This document shows, piece by piece, positions 1-10,282 of a DNA stretch of 64,000 nt. Source of the stretch: Macrobrachium rosenbergii (lineage: Eukaryota > Arthropoda > Malacostraca > Decapoda > Palaemonidae). The notes under the pieces were generated by a model. It was not told the origin of the DNA. It saw only the letters and a list, made by a program, of their open reading frames with translations, and ran no database searches. The DNA is taken from assembly GCF_040412425.1 (NCBI RefSeq), contig NC_089766.1, forward strand, positions 12,082,508 to 12,146,507, written 5' to 3'. The translations under genes and the position numbers were made by a program. Position 1 is the first letter of the stretch; every line of letters starts with the position of its first letter.

Positions 1-1083
1 TAAGGGACCATATTGGCAGTCTTACGGGCGCATGTGTGTGTGTCATCCATCAGACAAAGCAAGACGACAATGTTCATGATACGAATATCACTGAGCAGAT
101 AATGAATAACTTTCAAAGAGCTGACATTGCTGAGTGTATTTCTAAAACCTGCAACAACATTGCTGTTAAAAATTAGTGAATTGGCAGTGATTTTCATCCA
201 TCAGACCAATATTGAATATCACTGAGCAGATAATGAATCATTGCGGGCATAATTAGTGATTTTGTAAGGGACCATATTGGCAGTCTGTGTCATCCATCAG
301 ACAAAGCAAGACGACAAATCACTGAGCCTGGAGTGTGCATAGCATTGCTGTTAAATAATTAGTGATTTTCATATTGGCTCATGTGTGTGTGTCATCCATC
401 AGACAAAGCTCCAATGAGCGAATATCAGCAGCCATCGACATTTCGAAGGAAAGGGCAACAGTCTTACCATACAATATTCGACAATGTTCATGATTTGAAT
501 ATCTCTAACCATTGAGTGTATTTGTCTAGTGATTTTCATGTACAATCACCACTACTTGCATTGCCATGCAGGCAGATTTCTTTCAAAGATCATGTACTGT
601 TAAATAATTAGTCATAATCTTCCATGTGTGTGTGTTATCCATCAGACAAAGTGAATCTTCTGTCAAACTGTATGTATTGTTTCTATACAATTGTGAAGAT
701 CATGCCAAACTGAATCTTCTGTGTCAAACTGTATGTATGTTTATTTGTCTTGCCATTTCACATATATTATGCTACTACATTGTATTCATTAATCTGTCTC
801 GAATCTCATGCAAATATCCATATGTGGAATTTCCTAGCCTTTCCATTGATATATGTTTTATCATTGTACGTTTATTACGTCTCTCATAATCGCCATCTGT
901 TTGTCTGTTGACAAGCACAGATGTTCAAAACATAATCTCTGTTTTGCCCTGTCTGTGTAAAAACTACTTTGCAGCTCGCACCAGCCAATAACAACTTCGA
1001 AGATTCTGTACATTCATTCAGTAAGGAACCACCAATAAACTAGACAACATCCAGCCATTATGTCACTCAATACCTTCCTTACA
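1..1083 (+). repeat. First LTR of the miniature array, 5' part rearranged
   Basis: From about 650 to 1083 this follows the other LTR copies colinearly. Before that, short pieces of the LTR recur out of order and more than once, for example the start motif TAAGGGACCATATTGGCAG near 1 and again near 266, and CATCCATCAGACAAAG at least four times. They are mixed with an unrelated unit containing AATTAGTGATTTT. It may be a genuine shuffled repeat or a consensus error in the assembly. Confidence 0.55.
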
Positions 1084-1472
1084 CTGGTGACCCCGGAGTG
1101 ACCCGAAGGAGCCGAGGGTAGACGTCCGACTCACGATGATGACCCACGCACCAACAAACCCTTCGATGTCTCCCTGACTCAGCTTCCCGAGCCTTCAGTA
1201 GATGTCCGACCCTCCGAGATGACCCAACCCACCACAAGAACCCTGGACGCCTCCTCCAGGTAGCCTGCTGCCGCCCCCAAACTCATACCGGACAGCCTGA
1301 CCAATGAAGGACCAGCCGACGTCATCCTTCAGCCTGCCACCATCCTCCTCGAGTTCCTGCTGGCCGGCGCCACCCTTCACCCTCCTGCCCACCCAAAGCC
1401 CAAGCCCTTCGCGCCCATTCCAATTGTCAGCAATACGATTTCCACATCAGGGCCTTGCTTGGGGGGGAGTAT

Positions 1473-2107
1473 TGTAAGGGACCGCATTGGCAGTCTTACA
1501 GGCGCACGTGTGTGTCATCGGACAAAACAAGACGACAAAACATCCCACTCTCTCTCTCTCTCTCCTGCGCATCAGCAGCCATTGCTCGAAGGAACGCAAC
1601 TTCTACCATACAATATTCCTGTCTATTTCTCCCTAACCATTGTTGTCTCGATTCATGTACAATCACCACTACTTGCATTGCCATGCAAGCATTTTAATCA
1701 TGTACTCAATGTTCCACCGAATCTTCTGTGTCAAACTGTATGTATGTTTCTGTTTATGAAGATGCCAAACGTCTCGCCATTTCACATATATTATGCTATT
1801 GCATTGTATTCATTAATGTCTCGAATCCCATGCAAATGTCCATATGTGGAATTTCCTGGCCTTTCCATTGATATATGTTTTATCATTGTACGTTTATTAC
1901 GTCTCTCACAATCGCCATCTGTTTGTCTGTCGACAAGCACAGATGACCGAAACATAATCTCTGTTTTGCCCTGTCTGTGTGTAGAAACTACTTTGCAGCT
2001 CGCACCAGCCAATAACAACTTTGAAGATTCTGTACATTCATTCAGTAAGGAACCACCAATAAACTAGACAACATCCAGCCAGTATGTCACTTGATACCTT
2101 CCTTACA
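1473..2107 (+). repeat. LTR of miniature element, middle copy
   Basis: A 635-bp block starting TGTAAGGGACC and ending CCTTCCTTACA, giving the TG...CA termini of an LTR. It contains a CT-rich stretch near 1550 and is nearly colinear with 2495-3129, which is also 635 bp. Related copies lie at 12398-13041, 13568-14207, 23081-23991 and 27427-28066. Confidence 0.8.
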
Positions 2108-2494
2108 CTGGTGACCCCGGAGTGACCCCAAGGAGCCGATGGTAGACGTCCGACCCACGATGATGACCCACGCGCCAACAAACCCTTCGCCACCTCCCCG
2201 ACTCAGCTTCCCGAGCCTTCAGTAGATGTCCGACCCTCCGAGATGACCCAACCCACCACAGGAACCCTGGACGCCTCCTGCAGGTAGCCTGCTGCTGCCC
2301 CCGAACTCGTACCGGACGACCTGACCAATGAAGGACCAGCTGACGTCATCCTCCAACCTGACGCCATCCTCAAGTTCCTGCTGGTCAGCGCCGCCCTTCA
2401 CCCTCCTGCCCGCCCGAAAGCCCAAGCCCTTCGTGCCCATTCCAATTGTCAGCAAGACGATTTCCACATCAGGGCCTTGCTTGGAGGGGAGTAT

Positions 2495-3129
2495 TGTAAG
2501 GGACAGCATTGGCGGTCTTATGGGCAAACGTGTGTGTCATCCATCGTACAAAACAAGATGACAAAGCATCCTGCTCTCTCCTCCCCCCCCCTCTTCAGCG
2601 GCCATTGCTCGAAGGAACACAACTACCATACAATATTCCTGTCTATTTCTCTCTAACCATTGTTGTCTTGATTCATGTACAACCACCACTACTTGCATTG
2701 CCATGCAAGCATTTCGATCATGTACTCAATGTTCCAATGAATCTTCTGTGTCAAACTGTATGTATGTTTCTGTTTGTGAAGACGCCAAACGTCTCGCCAT
2801 TTCACATATATTATGCTACTGCATTGTATTCATTAATCTCTCTCGAATCTCATGCAAATGTCCATATGTGGAATTTCCTGGCCTTTCCATTGATATATGT
2901 TTTATCATTGTACGTTTATTATGTCTCTCATAATCGCCATCTGTTTGTCTGTCAACAAGCACATGTGTCCAAAACATAATCTCTGTTTTGCCCTGTCTGT
3001 GTGTAGAAACTACTATGCAGCTCGCACCAGCCAATAACAACTTCGAAGATTCTGTACATTCATTCAGTAAGGAACCACCTATAAACTAGACAACACCCAG
3101 CCAGTATGTCACTCGATACCTTCCTTACA
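2495..3129 (+). repeat. LTR of miniature element, last copy of the array
   Basis: 635 bp, TGTAAGGGACA to CCTTCCTTACA. It is preceded by the purine run ending at 2494 and followed by unrelated AT-rich DNA (3130-3215), which marks the right edge of the array. Confidence 0.8.
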
Positions 3130-3215
3130 ATTTCATTTTTGGCAATAATTTTAGATGATCAGTCAACACTTGCCTGTTCTGAAATTCATATTTGAATAAC
3201 TACAGTTAATGACTG
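3130..3215. other. Unassigned AT-rich flank between two retroelements
   Basis: 86 bases between the miniature array and Gypsy copy A. They end in the ACTG target duplication. They join, across the Gypsy insertion, the AT-rich sequence after 8103. No gene is visible. Confidence 0.6.
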
Positions 3216-3548
3216 TGTGAGGTTCAAGAAAGGTCAGAAGTGAGACTGATTCTTTGTTGTTCACAGCGCATACTTATAATGCAGAAAGCGGACAGGAAGG
3301 TACCGGGCAACCTGTGGCCCCTCGCTGCATCCGTACAGAATTGTTTTTGTTGAAAGACATAAAATGACATATACAGAGCATTACAGAACATGTACAAGGC
3401 ATAGATATCGACGAATAGGCCGTAGAATGATACATATAATGAGATACATAAAGAATCTGAAACAATAACAAGTGACAAATACAACATGATTAATGTACAA
3501 ATGTAGAGCGAAACACAAGGAACGGACAGGGGGTTTGACGCCCTTACA
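3216..3548 (-). repeat. 3' LTR of Gypsy copy A
   Basis: 333 bp, colinear with 7763-8099. Several substitutions separate the two LTRs, so the insertion is not fresh. The AATAAA of the 5' LTR reads ACAAAG-like here. Confidence 0.88.
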
Positions 3549-3598
3549 ATACTAGCCCCCTAAGACAATAATTATGCGAGAAATTATTAGATGACACC

Positions 3599-6500
3599 TC
3601 AATCGAGGAGGTGCTGCGGCAACTGGAGTGGGCCCCTACTTCTTGAGAACTGCGGGCAGGGTGTGGGGGTGACCTCTGGTTCTGGCACGGGCTGTTTCCT
3701 GGGCCGTCCTGGACCTCTTTTCGGCGGCGTGGGGGCAGCTGTTCCTGTGGAGTGTTGCTGAGGGGGAAGTCTATGTCGCCTGCCTGTCTCCTCACTGATT
3801 TTGTTGTCCAACAAGAATGCTGGTTTTAGCCTGTCGAATGTTACCCAGTCCTCATGCCCGTGGATGTCCAGCAGGAATGCTTTAGGCGCCCGCCTGATAA
3901 CTATGTGGGGCCCCCTGTAGGGCCTCGTTAAGGGCAGCCGACAAGCGTCCACCCTGACAATGACGTAAGCACAGGAGTCTAAGGTGGGTGGGTTGTATCT
4001 GCTGGTCCTGTCAGTGAAGGTCCCATGGCAGGGAGCGAACTTCGTGAGAGTTCCCTCAACCTCGGGAGGGGTGTATCTGCGCAGCCAGCTGACGGCGGAA
4101 GAATTCTCCGGGCACGACCAATATTTCCCCGTAAACTTTTTCAGCTGGGGAGGTGTCGCCATCTGTTTTACGTGCGGTGCAAAGACCCAAGAGGACCCAG
4201 GGGAGCTGTGCATTCCAGTTCTTGTCGGTGCAGCGTGCCATGAGAGCTGCCTTAAGAGAGCGGTGGGCTCTCTCGATCATGCCGCTCGCTGCGGGGTTAT
4301 ATGCCGTTGTGCCGTGCAGCTTCGTGCCCATCAGACGTGCCAGGGAGACCCAGAGTTCTGAGAGGAAGGCAGGGCCCCTGTCCGTATTGATGCTGTCGGG
4401 CACTCCGAAGCAGCTGATCCAGCTGGAGAGAAAGACCTCTGCGCACGAGGTTGTGGATGCCTCCACCATGGGGATTGCTTTCGGGCCAACAGGTGGAGGG
4501 GTCTATAACCGTCAGGAGGTATCTTGCTCCTCCGGACTGCGGAAGGGGGCCGACGTGGTTGGGGAAATTTGCAGATCCCTGATTCCGTGTGGCAAGATGT
4601 TTTGCTTGTCTGGCACACCATGCAGTTCCTCGCCCAACGACATACATCCTTGTTGATACTGTGCCAGACGAACTTGTTGGTCATAAGGCATGCCGTTGTG
4701 AGCCCTGAAGGATGGGAGAGACCGTGTATCACGTCGAACGCCTGCTTTCTCCCCGAAGCTGGCACAAGGGGGTGAGGGCAGCCTGTGCTGGTGTCGCAGA
4801 GAAGCTTTGTTCTGGAGTTTCCCATTTCAGTGCCGTCAGTGACGTTCTCTAGGCTGCGGTCTCAGGGTCCGCTGCTTGCTCCTTCGCCAGGTCTTCGTAG
4901 TCGATGCCGTGCTGGAGGGAGTTTATTTCTACTCTCGACAGGGCGTTGGCTACTGGGTTTTTTCTCCCAGGGACGTATTTGATGGTGCAGCCAAATTCTG
5001 AGATGGTGGTTAGGTGCCGCTGCTGTCTTGCCAACCATGCATCTCCCTGCTTTGCGAAGGCGTGTACCAGGGGTTTGTGGTCCGTCAGGATGGTGAATTC
5101 AGTGCCCTCCAGCAGGTACTTAAATTGCCTTACAGCCTGGTAGATAGCCAGCAGTTCCCTGTCGAAGGCGCTGTAGCGGGTTTTGGCTGGTGAGAACTTG
5201 CAGCTGAAGAAGGCCAAGGGCTGAGGGGTGCTGTTCACCACCTGCTCCAGTACTGCACCGCAGGCGATGTTGCTGGCATCCGTTGTCAACCTGAGGGCAG
5301 CTGCGGGGTTGTGGTGTGTCAAAGTTGTGGCACTGGCGAGGGCTGCCTTCGTTTCCCTGGATGCCTTCTGCTGCGGAGCTTCCCATGTCAGCGCCTTTGA
5401 CTTTTCCTTCAGGATTGATGTTAGTGGGTAGATGATTCGGGCGATGTTGGGGATGAACCGTCTGTAGTAATTTATCATCCCCAGAAACTCCTGCAGGGCC
5501 TTGATGTTTTGGGGTTCTGGGAACTTTTCTATGGCCTTCACCTTAGATGCCATCGGACGTACTCCTGCAGGTGAAATCTCATGCCAGAGGAAATCTATTT
5601 TTTCCCTCCCAAAGATGCACTTGTCAAACCTCACCACCAGGGCGCTCCTGTAGACATTTTAGGACTGCCCGGACGTGTCGAAGGTGTTCCTCGGGCGACC
5701 TGGAGAAGATCAGGATGTCATTGACGTAGCAGACGCAGAAGGGCAGGTCTCCCAAAATGGTGTCCATCAGTCGCTGGAATGTGGCACCTGCGTATCTAAG
5801 ACCGAAGGTTAAACAGAAGAATGTATAGGTCCCGAAGGGCGTTATTATGGCAGTCTTTGGGATGTCGTCGGGGTGTACAGGGACTTGGAAATATGATTTG
5901 AGCAGGTCCATTTTGGAGAAGATCTTTGCCCCGTGGAATGAGCTCGTCAGGTCCTGCATGATTGGGAGGGGGTAGTGGTCTGGTGTCGTCACTACATTTA
6001 GGCAGCGGTAATCTCCGCACGGCCTCCACGAGCCATCCGCCTTCTTTACCATGTGGAGGGGTGATGCCCACGGGCTTGGTGCTTTTTTGCAGATGCCCAT
6101 CCGTTCCATCTCTGCGAAGGCCCATTTGGCGTCTTGCAGCTTTTGTGGGGACAGGTGCCGGAACTTCGCATGAGTTGGTGCGTCTATCGTGGTGATGAGA
6201 TGGAATATGCTGTGCTTTGTTGAAGCCCCCCGGTGACTGTCTTAGCTCCAGTTTAAACATGTCCGAAACCCTGTAGGAGGGAAGCGTAGCTGCTGGAGGC
6301 TGTGGAGCAGATGGTGGGCATCCCTGGTCCTTTGGTGAGCTAGCAGGAGTGGCAGGTTCCTGTGTTCATTAGTCATTCCCTATCGACGTTGACGAGAAGT
6401 CCGTGGTGTCCTAGGAAATCTGAGCCCAGCAGCGGGAACTTAACATCCGTGATGACAAAGGGCCAGTGGTATCTGCGGCCCAAGATGGAGATGATCTGTG

Positions 6501-6648
6501 TCGTTGTGCCGTATGTGAGGATGGGTGTCCCGTTTGCTGTGATGAAGGTATTTGTTGAGTCAGGTTTCTTCTTAAGATCTTTCTTCGTCGGCAGGAAGAC
6601 AGATTGCATTGCCCGTATCCACCAGCAGGTGGTGCTTGGAGATTTCAT
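3599..6648 (-). pseudogene. pol: Pol polyprotein of Gypsy copy A: protease, RT, RNase H, integrase (frameshifted)
   Basis: Segments in minus-strand order: a protease-like part (6648-6373, ending LLGSDFLGHHGLLVNV); reverse transcriptase (6260-5624, with KADGSWRPCGDYR, KMDLLKSYFQVPVHPDD and the active-site box reading YVND instead of YVDD); the RT connection and RNase H (5637-4849, with FLGMINYYRRFIP, LTTDASNIACGAVLEQ, LTDHKPLVHAF); and integrase (4825-3599, with CLMTNKFVWH, MVCQTSK and NPAASGMIERAHRSLK). At least four frame changes separate these blocks. The last acidic residue of the YxDD box is kept but the first is Asn, which should remove polymerase activity if real. Confidence 0.88.
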
Positions 6649-7489
6649 CTTTGATGAAAAAACCTGCTGGTCAGGGGGTCGGTTTCGTGGCCACTGCTGT
6701 TACTTGTGGACCGCTGATGCCATTTTTTTGGAAAGGAACAGGGGTGTTTGCAGTACTTTGCTTTGGCACTGAATTTCTTGTGGTAGAAGCACCACATCGC
6801 AAATGATTTCCCTCTGTTCTCTTTCGGTTTCTTTTTGAAGATGACGTTGATCTCTCTGTCATCGTCATTGTTGCTCTCCGTCAGGCTGCAGGCTTCCAGG
6901 GCGGCAGCCGCAAGGGTGGTGGCGTGTTCCAAGGCCTTGGTGGCCTCATGTACCTTCTGGGCCACATTCATTAATGTCCCGATGTCGAGGGCACTGGCAT
7001 CCTTACTTCCTGCGGGAGGCATTGAAGGAAGATCGCCCTTGCCAGGCTGATTTTCTTTATCCTACTGTTCTCATCTCGGCCTGGTAATACTATGAGCCCC
7101 TGCAGTTTGTCCCAGGCCTCTCTGGGTGATGCTTCTCCAAGGGGCTGGGATGCCAGGTCAAGTGCACACTGTGCCCTTTTCGTCACAGGCATTGAATAGG
7201 TCTTGATTAGTTTATCTTTTAATGCCGCATACGTGACTTCATCTGTGTGCGTGTCGAGCCAGGGGGAGATCCTGTTGAACAGCTCTACTGGGAGCGCCGC
7301 CATGGTGAAGTCAGATTTGCTTGCACCGTCTGTTATGCGCACCATGCGGAAGTGTACTTTTGCACAAAGGAACCATGATGCCGTGTTCTCGTGCAAAAAC
7401 TGAGGGAGTTTGACTGCGTCTGCTTTTGTCGGCAAGAGAGGTGTACACACGATGCTTGGGCGTTCACACTGAATTTCATCTTCTGCCAT
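6645..7489 (-). pseudogene. gag: Gag polyprotein of Gypsy copy A (frameshifted)
   Basis: The start is a minus-strand ATG at 7489 opening MAEDEIQC. The first frame runs to 6971 with LPQFLHENTASWFL and a downstream helix-rich section (ISPWLD, KLIKTYSMP, AWDKLQGLI) typical of Gypsy capsid proteins, including the conserved 'L.ALP' segment. The frame then shifts, and the C-terminal part (7022 to 6645) carries the basic patch KKKPKENRGK and a Cys/His-containing segment (CFYHKKFSAKAKYCKHPC) fitting a nucleocapsid. The second Gypsy copy at 28749 has a homologous N-terminal part. Role in the family: capsid formation and RNA packaging. Confidence 0.82.
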
Positions 7490-7529
7490 CTTTACCGCTC
7501 ACGCACCAAAATGCGGGAAAATGCGCCAT

Positions 7530-7735
7530 GTCGAGTCTATTAATGGTGCTGATTTTAGTGCCAAAACATTCCCTTTGTTGGGTATGCTGTATTTAGTCCG
7601 TTAATGGCACGGTTTCCGCCAGGGAAGGAGCTATCAGAGGCCTAAACTTGATGCCATGTTTAGTCCAATAAAGGCTCTCTGACGGTAGGCTGCGGCCACA
7701 GTTAGCCTGTTAATGGCTGGGCCAAAACTGCCCTA
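7530..7735 (-). repeat. Degenerate short repeats in the Gypsy 5' leader
   Basis: Between the primer site and gag, variants of a short unit (TTTAGTCC[AG]TTAATGG on the plus strand, with changes) recur at about 7545, 7600, 7660 and 7705, spaced roughly 45-60 bases. Related units occur in the leader of Gypsy copy B around 28600-28620. The function is unknown; leader repeats can serve packaging or promoter roles. Confidence 0.5.
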
Positions 7736-7739
7736 CCTG

Positions 7740-7762
7740 TCACTCCACTCCAGAGTCACCAG
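7740..7762 (-). other. Primer binding site of Gypsy copy A
   Basis: On the minus strand, directly after the 5' LTR, the sequence is CTGGTGACTCTGGAGTGG. It closely matches the primer site of the miniature elements at 1084 and 2108 (CTGGTGACCCCGGAGTGA). The cognate tRNA was not identified from the sequence. Confidence 0.65.
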
Positions 7763-8099
7763 TGTGAGGTTTAAGAAAGGTCAGAAGTGAGACTGATTCT
7801 TTATTGTTCACGACAGGTACTTATAATGCGGAAAGCGGACGGAAAGGTAGCGGGCGACCTGTGGGCCCCCGCTGCGTCAATACAGAATTGTGTTTGTTGA
7901 AAGACATAAAATGACATATACAGAGCATTACAGAACATGTACAAGGCAGATATATATATCGGCGAATAGGCCGTAGAATGATGCAAATAATGAGATACAT
8001 AAAGAATCTGAAACAATAACAAGTGACAAATATGACATGATTAATGTACAAATGTAGAGCGAAACACAAGGAACATAGAGGCGGTTTGACACCTTTACA
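7763..8099 (-). repeat. 5' LTR of Gypsy copy A
   Basis: 337 bp; on the minus strand it starts TTGTAAAGGTGTC and ends CTCACA. It keeps an AATAAA polyadenylation signal on the minus strand (complement near 7799-7804). The 3' LTR has a base change at this site. Confidence 0.88.
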
Positions 8100-8159
8100 A
8101 CTGAATAAATTTGATTATTCATCAGAGATGGTAATATTGTTTTCTTTTTGTAATTGTTC

Positions 8160-8500
8160 CCCTAAAGTTATAGACGCTTGAGAGATAAGAAATTCCTAAT
8201 ACTGCCGAGGTACTCTACCATCAGGAGTGTCTCCAAACAGTTTACCCCAGCGTCAGAACAAAATGACCCAAATTTTCTGATGTACATTAAGAATAAATGT
8301 AAATCATTACTACCCAATGACAAAACAATGGTAATGCCGATGGATGAAACTCACTTGAAACCACATTTTGATTATAAAGGCAGAAATTCAGCACACTTGT
8401 TTAGATGTACCAGGAATAATTGGCTTGGCCAGAAAGATACAAATAAAACAATGAAGTTCCCACGGTTCTCCTTTTATGGAAATCATACTTTAGAAAATTA
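8160..8500 (+). pseudogene. P-element/THAP9-like transposase fragment
   Basis: An open stretch with LPRYSTIRSVSKQFTP followed by TMVMPMDETHLKPHFDYKG. The 'MDE.HLKP...DYKG' pattern resembles the beginning of the RNase-H-like catalytic domain in P-element/THAP9-type transposases, where the Asp of the 'DE' pair is catalytic. There is no ATG at the proper place, the frame stops at 8501, and no terminal repeats are seen. It lies between Gypsy copy A and the Copia element, in older DNA into which both inserted. The downstream stretch 8502-8971 is AT-rich with no clear continuation. Confidence 0.5.
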
Positions 8501-8971
8501 AATTCGGTATGCACCATTCAGCTCTGAAAAAACTTCACGAGATAGAAGATGGCTTACTTTTGAAACATTATAAACTGTCATGAAAAGTGTTCTCCTCATC
8601 CACCTTTAAGAAACAAAGTGTTCATTTAGCTTTACAAATATTCAGTGAGTATCTCATTCAAGCTTTACTAACTCTTGGAAAAAATCACTGTTTCCCTTTT
8701 TATTCAGAAGTTGCAGATTATGCAAATTTTTTTTTTACATCACATTAAAATGATGGACAATAATGAATGTAAAATCCCCATATAAAGGTCAAGGGTTAAA
8801 TAATAAATATGTTGCTCCAATAAGCAATGAAGGTCATTGTACAGAAAAAATAGCAAAGTTAATAATATTGGCTTCTAACATTTTATTGAATAATTATTGT
8901 TCCCAAGAAAATAACTATATTGTAGCTAACAAAAAGATGAAGAAAAAGAGAAAGTTAAAAACTTCAACTAG

Positions 8972-9230
8972 TGTTGCGTTTACGTCCACCATTTTGGCAA
9001 ACATAAGTAGAAATGCGAGGATCAACCTAAACTCATGTCTTCCCCGTGAGCGCCTTTATTCTCAACTCTATTTACAAGACTCGCCACAAGATGGCAGCGC
9101 ATGAAACAATAACAATAGGGACCTTCAATATAAAAGGTATCAACAATATAAAACACCATTCCCAGCAAAGTAAATGAGTATAATATCTTTAAACATACTC
9201 AAGTAAAATAATTGAGTTTACATCTCAACA
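8972..9230 (-). repeat. 3' LTR of the Copia element
   Basis: 259 bp. It shares the block CCACAAGATGGCAGCGCATG and the following sequence with the 5' LTR. It is followed on the plus strand by the complement of the polypurine tract. Confidence 0.88.
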
Positions 9231-9291
9231 TCACCCCTTAAACTTAAATTAATTCGTCTCTAATGCCACCTCAACTAACTATTTCCATAAT

Positions 9292-9435
9292 ATGAATTTT
9301 GATGACCTTAAAAAATATACGGCCTGGAAATCACCAACAGTATTTAAACGTCACTATCTTAAGTCCCTAGAGGCTCTTAAATATCCCACAGTAGCTGCAA
9401 GAAGTATTGTTCCTCCTGGTCCAGCTCAAGATTAG
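9292..9435 (+). pseudogene. C-terminal fragment resembling a DIRS/Ngaro/Crypton-type tyrosine recombinase
   Basis: An ATG-to-stop stretch of 47 residues contains AWKSPTVFKRHYLKSLEAL. 'W.S...F..HYL' is the pattern around the catalytic Tyr in tyrosine recombinases of DIRS-like retrotransposons; compare WRCKSIFASHYLSEL in the DIRS element at about 44270. The rest of the enzyme is missing. It may be the end of a truncated DIRS-like copy. Confidence 0.45.
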
Positions 9436-9821
9436 TTTATGACTGTTCCTGGTCCTTTTGGTTTGTTACCCTCGTTTACCTATTGGTGTAGTCTCTAGCC
9501 TACCTGCCTCGCCTGCTTGCCCTGCATCTAGCCTTAGGTCAGATCTGCTTCACAGCCTGACCAATACACATACCGCAGTTTCCTTGTTTTTGTTCATATT
9601 TTGTTAGCCTTAAGTGTCTTGGTTTGGTTAATTTTATGCTTTTAGACTGTGCCTCATAGTTTTGAATTTGTGATTGATCTTATAACTTGAGAATATTAAA
9701 ACACAGTAAAGTTTTCTCTTAGTTTTATTTAGCTCCATTAAAGTAATCTTTGATGCGTACACCAGCTCTTGTATGGCTGATTCTCTGTTACTATTTCACT
9801 TGGTAACACAGGTCGAGCCCA

Positions 9822-10269
9822 GAAAAGGGATTTTGACAAAGGAAAAATCTATTTCTGGGGGAAGACCTGTGTCACCCAGTGACCCATCCCTGCACTTTCC
9901 TTCCCACCCGGGTGATATACCAAGCTTGGTGGGTGCTAATATTGGGATGACGACGCGGTCACGTGATGACGCCTAGTGGGTAAGCGGATGGGCAACCTTT
10001 GTTGCGGCTCACCCAATTTGGGAATTTGAGAATAGAGAAATCTATCAGAAGAAGGCCTGTGATGGTGGAATCCGCTCACCCCTAGTGCATACCGACACCA
10101 TTTAATGGTGTTTGATCCGGGGGTAGTAACCCCGGCATTGTGGATAGCTTTTTTCTCTGGTATATTTAGCAATATTTATGCCTAGAAATGAGTGCTAATG
10201 GAACCATTTCACTGGGTGACACAGGTCTTCCCCCAGAAATAGATTTTTCCTTTGTCAAAATCCCTTTTC
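9822..10269. repeat. Element with perfect 60-bp inverted repeats
   Basis: The left arm 9822-9881 (starting GAAAAGGGATTTTGACAAAG) is the exact reverse complement of 10210-10269. About 330 bases lie between, containing a further partial repeat of the GGCCTGTG motif. There is no coding capacity. Perfect arms suggest a recent foldback or miniature element, or the end of the neighbouring recombinase element. Confidence 0.75.
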
Positions 10270-10282
10270 TTTAACTTTTGCT

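Larger units (their letters stand above)
1..3129 (+). mobile_element. Tandem array of a miniature LTR retroelement (TRIM-like): LTR-internal-LTR-internal-LTR
   Basis: Three related LTR-like blocks end at 1083, 2107 and 3129, separated by two internal segments of 389 and 387 bp (1084-1472 and 2108-2494). Each internal segment starts with a primer-site-like sequence (TGGTGACCCCGGAGTG) directly after the LTR terminal CA. Each ends in a purine run (GGGGGGGAGTAT or GGAGGGGAGTAT) directly before the next LTR TG. The internal parts are GC-rich and encode no recognisable gag or pol, so the unit is non-autonomous. Sharing LTRs in tandem usually arises by recombination between copies. The left end is cut by the window, so no target duplication can be read. 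Confidence 0.8.
3216..8099 (-). mobile_element. Gypsy (Ty3-like) LTR retrotransposon, copy A, near complete but decayed
   Basis: Two LTRs in the same orientation (3216-3548 and 7763-8099) enclose gag, protease, reverse transcriptase, RNase H and integrase on the minus strand. The flanks are ACTG (3212-3215) and ACTG (8100-8103), a 4-bp target-site duplication. The minus-strand primer site abuts the 5' LTR at 7762. A purine tract (GTCTTAGGGGGCTAGTA on the minus strand) abuts the 3' LTR at 3549. Reading frames are broken by several frameshifts, so this copy is probably unable to move by itself. Gene order PR-RT-RH-IN places it in Ty3/Gypsy. Confidence 0.92.
9231..10282. other. Foreign sequence between Copia RNase H and its 3' LTR
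   Basis: This segment does not read as Copia. It holds a short tyrosine-recombinase-like tail on the plus strand (9292-9435), about 400 bases of unassigned AT-rich DNA, and an inverted-repeat element (9822-10269). Copia elements normally have only a short tract here, so it is probably a nested insertion. Confidence 0.6.

Noticed and set aside
1195..1392. Open frames in the miniature element's internal region, also at 2219-2527 and 13120-13440
   Set aside because: GC-rich repeats give open frames on both strands, but no gag or pol motif is present and the frames are not conserved between copies.
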